47,919 nt of DNA from Desulfoprunum benzoelyticum (GTDB taxonomy: Bacteria; Desulfobacterota; Desulfobulbia; Desulfobulbales; Desulfocapsaceae): contig NZ_JACHEO010000024.1 in the NCBI RefSeq assembly GCF_014201505.1, positions 1 to 47,919 on the forward strand, in the 5' to 3' direction. Under the pieces are notes generated by a model. It saw only the letters and a list, made by a program, of their open reading frames with translations. It was not told the DNA's origin and did not search any database. Positions 26,159-34,152 of the stretch are shown here, in pieces (positions within the stretch are counted from its first letter, which is position 1; each line of letters begins with the position of its first letter). The position numbers and the translations under genes are program-made.

Positions 26159-27310
26159 ATGGACAGCTTGCGGGCCGCCATCGTCGACGGCAGAAACACC
26201 GCCGCCGACGACGATCAGTTTATCGAGAGACTGGCTCAACTCCAGCACGAGCACGGGCCAATGGTCTGCCGGTCCATCTTCCAAACCCTGGCCGGCATCG
26301 ACCTCCCCCGCGACACCGCCGAAGACTACTGGCGGCAAGTACTCTACCGCCGACAGCAGCTCAGCCGGATTCTCGGCAGAAATGTTGATCTGATGACGGC
26401 GATGTGCGATTTCCTGCGTTCTGAGACCAGGTATCTGCCACATCCCCGTCTCGTCGAAGTCGACTCCTTTGAGAGGATCGTCTACGAATCGATGTATGAC
26501 GGCCTCACCGGACTCTTCAACCGGTTATACTTCGACGAGGCCTTCGCGCATCAGATCTCGCTGGCCAAGAGGTACAACACCGATCTCTCGGTCCTCTTTC
26601 TCGATGTCGACGACTTCAAGACGATCAACGACACCCACGGCCATATCGTCGGTGACGTCGCCCTGAAAAAAATCGGCGCCATCATCAAAAAAACGAAACG
26701 CGACAGCGATCTCGCCGCCCGTTACGGCGGCGAGGAGTTCGTTCTGCTGATGCCCCATACCGAAAGCATCAACGCCTTCATCCTCGCCGACCGGATTCGT
26801 CAGGAGGTGGAGAAGGAAGAGTTTACGGCCCACGACCTCACCTACAGACTGACCGTCAGCGGCGGCCTGGCCTCCTGCCCCCTCAATGCCACCGAACCGG
26901 CCGACCTGCTGCACATGGCCGACAGCGCCACCTACATGGCTAAAGGATCGGGAAAGAACACCATCTGCCTGTTCAAGAAGGACAAGCGGCGTTACCTCCG
27001 GGTCAAATTGATGCAGCCCGTCCTCATCAAGGAGATGGGATTCAATGATTCGCAGGCCTACGAGGGAAAAAGCAAGAATATCGGTATCGGCGGAATCCTG
27101 TTCGAAAACGACACCCCGCTGCCGGTCGGCGCCCATGTCCAGGTGAGCATCACCGGCAGGAATAATGCGCCGCTCCTCCTCATCGGCACGATCGTCAGGA
27201 TCGAATCGTTCGGGCCGAACAGTTACGATATCGGGATGGCCTTCTCCTTCAAGGAAATGGAAAAAATCGCCACCGCCGAGATCGCCCAGTTCCTCAAAGA
27301 GGGTGCCTGA
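26159..27310 (+). CDS. Diguanylate cyclase with C-terminal PilZ domain
   Basis: A 383-residue cytosolic signalling protein. About 100 N-terminal residues form a helical region of unknown kind. The GGDEF domain (about 105-270) has the metal Asp in LFLDVDDFKTINDTHGH and an intact active site GGEEF at 190-194. An allosteric I-site RxxD (RDSD, 181-184) lies five residues upstream, so product inhibition is expected. The PilZ domain (about 275-380) has RRYLR and NIGIGG, the two c-di-GMP binding motifs. One protein may therefore make and sense c-di-GMP. No partner is seen; PilZ links suggest motility or matrix control. Confidence 0.92.
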   Translation: MDSLRAAIVDGRNTAADDDQFIERLAQLQHEHGPMVCRSIFQTLAGIDLPRDTAEDYWRQVLYRRQQLSRILGRNVDLMTAMCDFLRSETRYLPHPRLVEVDSFERIVYESMYDGLTGLFNRLYFDEAFAHQISLAKRYNTDLSVLFLDVDDFKTINDTHGHIVGDVALKKIGAIIKKTKRDSDLAARYGGEEFVLLMPHTESINAFILADRIRQEVEKEEFTAHDLTYRLTVSGGLASCPLNATEPADLLHMADSATYMAKGSGKNTICLFKKDKRRYLRVKLMQPVLIKEMGFNDSQAYEGKSKNIGIGGILFENDTPLPVGAHVQVSITGRNNAPLLLIGTIVRIESFGPNSYDIGMAFSFKEMEKIATAEIAQFLKEGA

Positions 27311-27356
27311 GTGCGACTCACCCCGCCGGTATCGACCGGGATGGTCGACAGCCGGA

Positions 27357-27414
27357 TTTTTCTGTTTTTCCCTTTTGCAGCTGATTTTTCCTGTTTTTTC
27401 CCTTTTGCAGCTGA
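27357..27414 (+). repeat. Tandem direct repeat, two units of 28-30 bp
   Basis: Two adjacent units (27357-27384 and 27385-27414) share TTTTC, CTGTTTTT-like pyrimidine tracts and the exact 17-mer TTCCCTTTTGCAGCTGA. They differ by a few T insertions. They lie in the leader between the GGDEF-PilZ gene and dodecin. It may be a recent slippage duplication. Confidence 0.9.
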
Positions 27415-27480
27415 TAGCATATTATTGCAGGACAGGCTCGCAGTGCGTCGTTTTTCCAACTTTTACAAGGAGGGATTACC

Positions 27481-27693
27481 ATGGCAACAAGCGTCTACAA
27501 GATCATCGAACTCGTTGGAACCAGTGATAAATCATGGGATGATGCGGCCCGCAACGCGGTTGAGACCGCCGCCAAGTCGCTGGAGGATCTGCGCATCGCC
27601 GAGGTCGGCAAACTCGACATGCAGATCGACAACGGCAAGGTCGTTTCCTATCGGGCCAGGGTCAAAGTCTCCTTCAAATACAAGAAGGACTAA
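27481..27693 (+). CDS. Dodecin family flavin-binding protein
   Basis: A 70-residue protein with the dodecin pattern: VYKIIELVGTSDKSWDDAARNAV at the start, LRIAEVGKLDMQID in the middle, and a basic end YRARVKVSFKYKKD. Dodecins assemble as hollow dodecamers and store riboflavin, FMN or CoA-type ligands. The Trp in SWDDA corresponds to the isoalloxazine-stacking residue. AAGGAGG lies 8 bp before the ATG. It appears to be monocistronic, with a hairpin after the stop. Confidence 0.93.
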   Translation: MATSVYKIIELVGTSDKSWDDAARNAVETAAKSLEDLRIAEVGKLDMQIDNGKVVSYRARVKVSFKYKKD

Positions 27694-27721
27694 GCGCTGC
27701 GCCGACCTCCATCGGCCGGGA

Positions 27722-27764
27722 AAAACGAAGGCCAGTCCGCTTTTGGGCTGGCCTTCTCTCGTTC
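27722..27764 (+). terminator. Hairpin after dodecin gene
   Basis: A 9-bp perfect stem GAAGGCCAG with CTGGCCTTC (27727-27756). The flanks AAC and GTT can extend it past a small internal loop. The T run after it is poor, so it may work weakly or as an mRNA end stabiliser. Confidence 0.6.
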
Positions 27765-27834
27765 AGATGGTACTCTGCGGCAATTTTCCGGAAGTGGCGT
27801 ATGCGGGGTTGTTCCTGAGAGAGGATAGAAAGGT

Positions 27835-28107
27835 ATGAAAACCGTACAGGTTCGAATTGAAGGCCGGGTCCAGGGGGTGTATTTCCGCGATTACACCAGA
27901 CGCGAGGCCCTGCAACAGGGAGTCGACGGCTGGGTCCGCAATCTCCCTGACGGCAGTGTCGAAGCGGTCATCACCGGCTCCGAAAAGGCGGTCGAGGCGA
28001 TGCTCGACTGGTTCCAGATCGGCTCGCCCCATGCCGTGGTCCGGGCAGTAAAGGTCACCGACATTGTCCCGCCCCAGGAATTTCCCGGCTTCGATATCCG
28101 ATTCTGA
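27835..28107 (+). CDS. acyP: Acylphosphatase
   Basis: A 90-residue enzyme that hydrolyses acyl phosphates. The signature [19 protein letters not shown] holds the catalytic Arg (GRVQGVYFR), and [17 protein letters not shown] holds the catalytic Asn. It ends 6 bp before the ABC ATPase gene on the same strand. Usual substrates include acetyl phosphate and carbamoyl phosphate; the exact role is unclear. Confidence 0.96.
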   Translation: MKTVQVRIEGRVQGVYFRDYTRREALQQGVDGWVRNLPDGSVEAVITGSEKAVEAMLDWFQIGSPHAVVRAVKVTDIVPPQEFPGFDIRF

Positions 28108-28113
28108 ACTTTC

Positions 28114-29721
28114 ATGTTGCTGCAGATAGACAATCTCTCAACCTGGATCGACATCGAGACGGAGGAGGGAATCAGCCACCGCCGGATCCTCACCGACGTC
28201 TCGCTTTCCCTTGACCGCGGAACGACCTGCGCCCTGGTCGGCGAATCGGGTTCCGGCAAGTCGGTCACCGCCCTGTCGATCCTCCGCCTGCTGGAGGAAA
28301 GCTGCCGGACCGCAACCAGGGGCAGCGTCCTGTTCGAAGGTCGCGACCTGCTGACCCTCGACCGCGACGAGATCAGGGCCGTGCGCGGCAATCGCATCGC
28401 GATGATCTTCCAGGAACCGATGACCTCGCTCAATCCGGTCTACACCGTCGGCAGCCAGCTCCTCGAACCACTGCTGCTGCACCGGCGGATGAACAAAAAG
28501 GAGGCGGAAGGGGAGGCGGTGCGGCTGCTGCAGCGCACCGGCATCGACGATCCCGAGGCCCGGCTGCGGGTCTATCCGCATCAGCTCTCCGGCGGCCAGC
28601 GGCAGCGGGTGATGATCGCCATGGCCCTGGCCTGCCGGCCGGCCCTGCTGATCGCCGACGAGCCGACCACCGCCCTCGACGTCACCATCCAGGCCCAGAT
28701 CCTCGACCTGATCGGCGACATCCAGCAGGAATTCGGCATGGGGCTGCTGCTGATCACCCATGATCTGGCAATGGTGCGGCGGATCGCCGACACCATCGCC
28801 ATCATGAAGAACGGCCGGATCATCGAGGACGGACCAACCGAGAAGGTCTTCACCCAGCCGGGCGACAGCTACACCCGCCACCTGATGTCTTCCATCCCCC
28901 ATCCGACCCCGGAAACAAAAGAGGAAGGACCGGTCCTGCTCCAGGTCGAAGGGTTGAACTGCCATTTCCGGCTCCCGGCCGGCTGGCAGGGACTGCTGCG
29001 ACGGCGGACCAAGGTCATCCGAGCGGTCGACGACGTCAGTCTCGAGGTGCGGCAGGGGACGACCTGCGGCATCGTCGGCGAATCCGGCTCCGGCAAGACG
29101 ACGCTGGCGATGGCGGTTCTCAAGCTCGTGTCCAGCCGCGGTGTCATCCGCTTCGACGGCGTCGACCTGCAGCAACTGTCCACCGGCCGTATGCGGCCGC
29201 TGCGCAGCCGTATCCAGGTTGTTTTCCAGGACCCGTATTCATCGCTCTCGCCCCGCCTGACCGTGCAGGAGATCATCGAGGAGGGGCTGAAGGTCCATCG
29301 CCTCGGCGGCAACCGGGAAGAACGGTTCCAACTGGTCGCCTCGGTCCTGGCCGATGTCGAGCTGGAGCCGGAGATGGCGCACCGCTACCCCCACGAGTTT
29401 TCCGGCGGTCAGCGCCAGCGCATCGCCATCGCCCGGGCTATCGTCCTCCGGCCGCAGCTGCTGATCCTCGACGAACCGACCTCGGCCCTCGACATGACGA
29501 TCCAGGCCCAGATCATCACCCTGCTCCGCGAGCTCCAGCGCAAGTACCGGATGACCTATCTCTTCATCTCCCATGATCTGCGGGTGGTGCGGGCCCTGGC
29601 CGACCACGTGGTGGTGATGCAGCACGGCCGGATCGTCGAGGCCGGCCCGGCCCGGCAGATCTTCACCGCGCCGGGCCAGCCCTACACCCGGAGCCTGTTC
29701 AGGGCTGCACTGCTGCCGTAG
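28114..29721 (+). CDS. ABC transporter ATPase with two nucleotide-binding domains (peptide/nickel type)
   Basis: A 535-residue fusion of two ATPases as in YejF or fused DppD-DppF. Each half has Walker A (GESGSGKS at about 45 and about 325), a signature LSGGQRQRV / FSGGQRQRI, and Walker B ([12 protein letters not shown] / [12 protein letters not shown]). The oligopeptide-type end of each domain (PGDSYTRHL and PGQPYTRSL) is present. The family drives peptide, nickel or microcin-like import. No permease or binding protein gene is adjacent, so its partners are elsewhere. Its last 23 bp overlap the convergent bzaF end. Confidence 0.93.
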   Translation: MLLQIDNLSTWIDIETEEGISHRRILTDVSLSLDRGTTCALVGESGSGKSVTALSILRLLEESCRTATRGSVLFEGRDLLTLDRDEIRAVRGNRIAMIFQEPMTSLNPVYTVGSQLLEPLLLHRRMNKKEAEGEAVRLLQRTGIDDPEARLRVYPHQLSGGQRQRVMIAMALACRPALLIADEPTTALDVTIQAQILDLIGDIQQEFGMGLLLITHDLAMVRRIADTIAIMKNGRIIEDGPTEKVFTQPGDSYTRHLMSSIPHPTPETKEEGPVLLQVEGLNCHFRLPAGWQGLLRRRTKVIRAVDDVSLEVRQGTTCGIVGESGSGKTTLAMAVLKLVSSRGVIRFDGVDLQQLSTGRMRPLRSRIQVVFQDPYSSLSPRLTVQEIIEEGLKVHRLGGNREERFQLVASVLADVELEPEMAHRYPHEFSGGQRQRIAIARAIVLRPQLLILDEPTSALDMTIQAQIITLLRELQRKYRMTYLFISHDLRVVRALADHVVVMQHGRIVEAGPARQIFTAPGQPYTRSLFRAALLP

Positions 29722-31048
29722 CCGGACAGGCGGCAGCCTTGCGCCGCACCTTGTCGCCGGCGATATCGTCCTTGAACAGGGCCTGGCCCCGCTCCATCGC
29801 GCAGAAATCGCCGCACATCGTACAGGTGACCTCGTTTTCCGGCATCCGGCTGCGCCGGATCTGCAGGGCCTTCTCGGGGAACATCAGCAGGCTGAAATGC
29901 TCCTGCCAGTCACTGTCGCGACGGGCCAGGGCCACCCGCTTCTCGTGGTCGCGCCGGTCCGGGTACTTGGCGATATCGCCGATCCGGGCGGCGAGCCGGG
30001 TCGCCCGCACCCCCTCCCGGACATCGTCGACATTGGGCAGGGCCAGGTGCTCGGCCGGGGTGATGTAGCAGATCAGGTCGGCGCCGTGCCGGGCCGAGTT
30101 GGCCGCCCCGATCGCCGCGGTGATATGGTCGTAGCCGGCGCCGGAATCGGCCGGCAGCGGCCCGAGGACATAGTAGGGGGCGCCGCCGCTCATCCGTTTT
30201 TCGAGCATGATGTTGCCCTCGATCTCGTCGAGCGGCACATGGCCCGGCCCCTCGACCATGGTCTGGCAGCCCATGTCGCGGCCGATCTCGGCCAGCTCGC
30301 AGTTGATAATCATCTCGGCCATCTGGGCCCGGTCGTGGCTGTCGTGGATCGCCCCGGCACGGATGCCGTTGCCGAGCGACAGCACCGCGTCATACTTCTT
30401 CATCAAGGCGCAGACCCGGTCGAACTGCTCGTAGAGGGGGTTCTCCCGGTTGTTGTATTCCATCCACGACACCATGAAGGTCCCGCCCTTGGAGACCAGG
30501 CCGCCGTAGCGGAAGCCCTGCTTGCGCAGCCGCTCGATCGAGAAGCGGTTGATGCCGCAGTGGATGGCCATGAACGAAATGCCGTCGCTCAACTGGCGCT
30601 CGATGACCTCGAACAGGTATTCATCATCGAGCAGGTTGGGGTTGCGCTGGCGCCGTGCCGTCTCGGCAAAGGCCTGGTAGAGGGGCACGGTACCGACCGG
30701 CAGACTGCAGCCGGCCAGGACCTCGCGCCGGACCCGGTCGAGATCGCCGCCGGTCGACAACTCCATCAGCGTGTCCGCCCCCTCCTCTTCCGCCGCCCTC
30801 GCCTTCGCCAGCTCAAGGCCGATATCGCTGATGTCGGACGAGGTGCCGATCGAGGCGTTGACCTTGGTGCGCAGGCCGCGGCCGATTCCGACCGCCTTCT
30901 GGCGGCGGTTGGGGTTGGCGGGAATGACGATGTGACCGTCGGCCACCGCCTGGCGGATGACATCGGCTGGAAAATTCTCGGCTATCGCCACCTGCTCCAT
31001 CTCCGCCGTGACCACCATCTGTCGTGCCAGTTCGATCTGGGTCTCCAT
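29699..31048 (-). CDS. bzaF: ThiC-family radical SAM enzyme, probable 5-hydroxybenzimidazole synthase BzaF
   Basis: A 449-residue ThiC family protein. Family segments are GIGRGLRTKVNASIGTSS, DTLMELSTGGDLD, GTVPLYQAF, SLGNGIRAGAIHD, MVEGPGHVPLDEIEGN, YVLGPLPADSGAGYDHI, and CYITPAEHLALPN. The C-terminal SAM/[4Fe-4S] site is CTMCGDFC, C409-C412-C416. This is CxxCxxxC, one residue shorter than the CxxCxxxxC of E. coli ThiC. ThiC and BzaF both use aminoimidazole ribotide. The leader holds a cobalamin riboswitch, not a TPP one, which points to BzaF making the lower ligand precursor of benzimidazolyl cobamides. AGGAGCAAG precedes METQIELA. Plain ThiC is the alternative reading. Confidence 0.82.
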   Translation of the reverse strand: METQIELARQMVVTAEMEQVAIAENFPADVIRQAVADGHIVIPANPNRRQKAVGIGRGLRTKVNASIGTSSDISDIGLELAKARAAEEEGADTLMELSTGGDLDRVRREVLAGCSLPVGTVPLYQAFAETARRQRNPNLLDDEYLFEVIERQLSDGISFMAIHCGINRFSIERLRKQGFRYGGLVSKGGTFMVSWMEYNNRENPLYEQFDRVCALMKKYDAVLSLGNGIRAGAIHDSHDRAQMAEMIINCELAEIGRDMGCQTMVEGPGHVPLDEIEGNIMLEKRMSGGAPYYVLGPLPADSGAGYDHITAAIGAANSARHGADLICYITPAEHLALPNVDDVREGVRATRLAARIGDIAKYPDRRDHEKRVALARRDSDWQEHFSLLMFPEKALQIRRSRMPENEVTCTMCGDFCAMERGQALFKDDIAGDKVRRKAAACPATAAVQP

Positions 31049-31085
31049 ACTTGCTCCTTCTATGAAATTCTGCGGTCCGGCGGGC

Positions 31086-31131
31086 AAAAAAAAGTCCGTG
31101 CCGCATCACCTCGATGCGGCACGGACTTTTT
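31086..31131 (-). terminator. Riboswitch expression-platform terminator
   Basis: A perfect inverted repeat of 17 bp (AAAAGTCCGTGCCGCAT with its complement, 7-nt loop) followed on the minus strand by eight T. It lies between the cobalamin aptamer and the bzaF start. Premature termination when cobalamin binds is the expected mode. Confidence 0.9.
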
Positions 31132-31149
31132 ACGGACGGAAAAGTCGTT

Positions 31150-31350
31150 ATCTTCCTGGCAGGTCTTCTGACTCGCGGCTCATCCTCGGACCGCGCCTTC
31201 CCAAGGGCTTCCCGAATTCGAGAGTCATCCCCAGTGGCATCATGCAGCCCTCGTCCCCGCTCACAGCGCTGGCCCAACGTTACGGATTTGCACCGTATTC
31301 CCTTTTCACCGCTGCCATCCCGGAGGAGGGCAGACGACACCAGAGAAGAT
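31150..31350 (-). promoter_or_regulatory. Cobalamin (adenosylcobalamin) riboswitch
   Basis: On the minus strand the aptamer reads in the usual order. P1 5' strand ATCTTCTCTGG closes with CCAGGAAGAT. AAAAGGGAA and GGTGCAAATCC form the conserved core, then TGAGCGGGGACGA, GCCACTGG, TTGGGAAGGC and the B12 box AGTCAGAAGACCTGCC. Size (about 200 nt) and order match class I cobalamin riboswitches. It directly precedes a long terminator and the ThiC-family gene, so it should turn that gene off when cobalamin is plentiful. Confidence 0.95.
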
Positions 31351-31362
31351 CAGTAGGCGACG

Positions 31363-31391
31363 ACTCTACTCAAAAGAACTGTTTCTGTAAA
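31363..31391 (-). promoter_or_regulatory. Probable sigma-70 promoter of the bzaF transcript
   Basis: TTTACA and TAGAGT with a 17-bp spacer on the minus strand. Transcription would start about 6 bp before the riboswitch P1 stem, which is the position expected. Confidence 0.55.
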
Positions 31392-31609
31392 GGAGGCTCA
31401 GACACCCGGGAGGACGTTTCCTCAATGCTTTTGTTCCCTCCCCTGGAAGCCATGTATCCCATCGGAGATGAAATCGTGTTTTCCCAGTTCAACAATCTCT
31501 GCGCATCGGTTTTCGCCTCCCTCATCCAGAAGGCATAGTCATCGAAAAATAGGAGGGTGTCCCGATTTATTTTATTGACCACCGTATTGCCATCCGGTAG
31601 GTTGCGGCC

Positions 31610-32296
31610 ATGTCAAGGATTTCACGGATCATCGCCCCAGGTCTGCCGCACCATATCGCCCAGCGGGGCAACAACCGCTCGCCGGTTTTTTTTGCCGATG
31701 ACGATCGGGAAACCTACCTTGACATGCTGACCTTCTACGCCACCCGGCATTCAATGCAGATCTGGGCCTACTGCCTGATGGAAAACCACCTCCATATCCT
31801 CGCCGTGCCGGAACGGGCGGACTCCCTCGCCCGCGGCATCGGCATCACCAACCAGGTCTACACCCAGTACATCAACCGGCGGATGCATCACTCCGGCCAC
31901 CTGTGGCAGAACCGCTTCTTTTCCTGCATCGTCGGTGGCCGGCAGCATCTGTGGCAGACCGCCCGCTATATCGAACGCAACCCGATCCGGAGCGGCCTGG
32001 CGGCAACGGCGGAAGAATATCCCTGGTCAAGCGCCCGAGCCCATACCGTCGGCGCCAGGAACATGGCGCTGTCGAGCTCATCATGGCTTGTCCCGAAAAA
32101 GCGACCGTTGTACGCCACCTTCCTGCGTCAGGCCGACAACGTCGCCGAAGAGGCGCTCCGCCGGGCCACCAGAACCGGACGCCCGTTTGCAGCGGACAAC
32201 TTCATCGACGACCTGGAACGACAGCTGCAACTGCCGCTTCGCCCGAAAAGACCGGGACGACCACCCAAAAGGACGCAGGAGGCCGCCTCTTCCTGA
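31610..32296 (+). CDS. REP-associated tyrosine transposase (RAYT, Y1_Tnp / IS200-like)
   Basis: A 228-residue HUH single-strand transposase of the RAYT type. PHHIAQRGNNR at the N terminus, the HUH pair H60/H62 in MENHLHIL, and the nucleophile Y120 in ARYIERNPIRSGL are all present, so it could be active. The C-terminal part is Arg- and Pro-rich. RAYTs are usually domesticated single-copy genes that move REP palindromes. No clear REP sequence or IS end flanks it; only the segment GGGTGTCCCGATTT just upstream resembles the flank of such genes. Its stop overlaps the uvrC start by TGATG. Confidence 0.92.
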   Translation: MSRISRIIAPGLPHHIAQRGNNRSPVFFADDDRETYLDMLTFYATRHSMQIWAYCLMENHLHILAVPERADSLARGIGITNQVYTQYINRRMHHSGHLWQNRFFSCIVGGRQHLWQTARYIERNPIRSGLAATAEEYPWSSARAHTVGARNMALSSSSWLVPKKRPLYATFLRQADNVAEEALRRATRTGRPFAADNFIDDLERQLQLPLRPKRPGRPPKRTQEAASS

Positions 32297-34152
32297 TGTT
32301 TCCCGTCGATATTCTCAAATCCGTGCCCCATGCCCCCGGTGTCTACCTGATGCTGGACGGCAAAGCGGCCGTCCTCTATGTCGGCAAGGCCAAGGACCTG
32401 TTCAAGCGTCTGTCGTCCTATGCCCATCACAGCGGTGCCGAACACAATAAAACGACGGTCATGCTGGCCAGAGTGTCCACGGTCGACACCATCATCACCG
32501 CCACCGAGAAGGAGGCCCTGATCCTCGAGGCCTCGCTGATCAAGAAGCATCGTCCCCGCTACAACATCATCCTGCGCGACGACAAGAATTATCCCCTGAT
32601 CAAGGTCACCACCAACGAGGAGTGGCCGCGGGTCATGATGACCAGGCGCCGCAAGAAGGACCGGGCCCGCTATTTCGGCCCCTACTCTTCGGCGACGGCG
32701 ATGTGGGCGACGCTGAAACTGATCACCGGCCTCTTTCCGTTGCGCCGCTGCTCCGGCAGTACGGTCCGGCCGCGCAAGCGGCCCTGCCTCAACCACCAGA
32801 TGGGGCGCTGCCTCGCCCCCTGCGCCGGGCTCGCCGACCGCCAGGCCTACGATGAACACCTGCAACGGATCATTATGGTGCTGGAAGGCCGCAACCGGGA
32901 GTTGATCACCTCGCTTACTTCACAGATGGAGAAGGCCGCAGCGGCGATGGAATTCGAGCGGGCGGCGCTGCTCCGCGACCAGATCCAGGCCCTGGCGCAG
33001 ACCCTGGAAAAACAGGTGATTTCAGCCGAACACGGCCGGGATCGGGATGTCTTCGGTTTCGCCCGGCAGGGTGCGGCGATCGCCGTTACCGTGCTCTTCG
33101 TCCGCGGCGGAGTCATCGGCGGCAGCCGCAGTTTCTTCCTCGCCGACCCCTACGGCGACGACCCGGCCATCCTCGCCCAGGTGCTGCACCAGTTCTACGA
33201 CCGGCAGACCCCTGTCCCCCATGAGATCCTGCTGCCCTTCCTGCCCGACGACTATGACCTGCTGGTCGAACGCTTCAGCGACCTCGGCGACCGCGCGGTG
33301 GCGATGTCGGTGCCGAGCCGGGGTGACAGGCTGCGCCTGATGACCATGGCCGCCACCAACGCCCGTCAGGTCTTTGCCGAGCGGGAGAGGAAACGGGAAT
33401 CGTGGCAGACGCTGGCGGAGGCGATGGAGCAGAAACTGCATCTGCTGCGCCCGCCGAACACGATCGAATGCCTCGATATCTCCAATATCAGCGGCAAGCA
33501 GGCGGTCGGCTCACTGGTCTGCTTCACCGACGGCGTCCCGGATCCCAAGAGGTATCGGCACTACCGGATCCGCACCGTCGACGGGCCGGATGATTATGCG
33601 ATGATGACGGAGGTGCTTCAACGCCGGCTCGGTCGGGCGGCAGCCGAACAGACGCTGCCCGATCTCTTTGTCGTCGACGGCGGCCGGGGCCAGTTGTCGA
33701 TGGCCATGCAGGTGGCCGACAGCCTCGGCATCACCGCCGACCTCGACTGGATCGGCATCGCCAAGGAACATGAAGACGAGGGGGAGAAACTGTTCAAACC
33801 GGGCCGGAAAAATCCGATCGTCCTGCCGGCCCACAGTCCCGTGCTGCTGTATCTCATGCGGATACGCGACGAGGCCCACCGCTACGGCATCACCCTGCAC
33901 CGGCGACTGCGCAACTCCTCAACCCTCGCCTCCCGACTCGACCTGATCCCCGGCATCGGCGACGACCGTAAGAAACGGCTGCTCAAAGGCCTGGGCAGCC
34001 TGCGTCGGATTGAAGCGGCATCGGTGGAACAGCTCGCGGCGGTCAAGGGTATCGGCCCGGAGCTGGCCACGGCGATCCACACTTTCTTTCACCCAGGCAG
34101 TCCTTCTGAGCCCGCGGTCGGCGCTGCAATTGAACAACATGACAACCGATGA
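32296..34152 (+). CDS. uvrC: Excinuclease ABC subunit C
   Basis: A 618-residue nucleotide excision repair nuclease that makes both incisions around UvrB-bound damage. A GIY-YIG domain (PGVYLMLDGKAAVLYVGKAKDL), a Cys-rich region, the UVR motif (MEKAAAAMEFERAALLRDQI), the RNase H-like C-terminal nuclease (ECLDISNISG and FVVDGGRGQLS), and a helix-hairpin-helix pair at the end are all present. The start is the ATG that overlaps the RAYT stop; the frame is open upstream but only in the shadow of that gene. A GGAGG sits 13 bp before the ATG, a long spacing, so reinitiation after the RAYT is plausible. Confidence 0.96.
   Translation: MFPVDILKSVPHAPGVYLMLDGKAAVLYVGKAKDLFKRLSSYAHHSGAEHNKTTVMLARVSTVDTIITATEKEALILEASLIKKHRPRYNIILRDDKNYPLIKVTTNEEWPRVMMTRRRKKDRARYFGPYSSATAMWATLKLITGLFPLRRCSGSTVRPRKRPCLNHQMGRCLAPCAGLADRQAYDEHLQRIIMVLEGRNRELITSLTSQMEKAAAAMEFERAALLRDQIQALAQTLEKQVISAEHGRDRDVFGFARQGAAIAVTVLFVRGGVIGGSRSFFLADPYGDDPAILAQVLHQFYDRQTPVPHEILLPFLPDDYDLLVERFSDLGDRAVAMSVPSRGDRLRLMTMAATNARQVFAERERKRESWQTLAEAMEQKLHLLRPPNTIECLDISNISGKQAVGSLVCFTDGVPDPKRYRHYRIRTVDGPDDYAMMTEVLQRRLGRAAAEQTLPDLFVVDGGRGQLSMAMQVADSLGITADLDWIGIAKEHEDEGEKLFKPGRKNPIVLPAHSPVLLYLMRIRDEAHRYGITLHRRLRNSSTLASRLDLIPGIGDDRKKRLLKGLGSLRRIEAASVEQLAAVKGIGPELATAIHTFFHPGSPSEPAVGAAIEQHDNR

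Noticed and set aside
31049..31350. TPP (thi-box) riboswitch expected before a thiC-like gene
   Set aside because: The conserved TPP motifs are absent; the aptamer present is clearly of the cobalamin type.
31370..31582. Possible 70-residue minus-strand gene
   Set aside because: It overlaps the likely bzaF promoter, has no clear ribosome binding site and no recognisable domain.
31903..32295. Upstream in-frame extension of uvrC
   Set aside because: The extra 131 codons overlap the RAYT gene in another frame and have no UvrC homology; UvrC begins with its GIY-YIG domain right after 32296.
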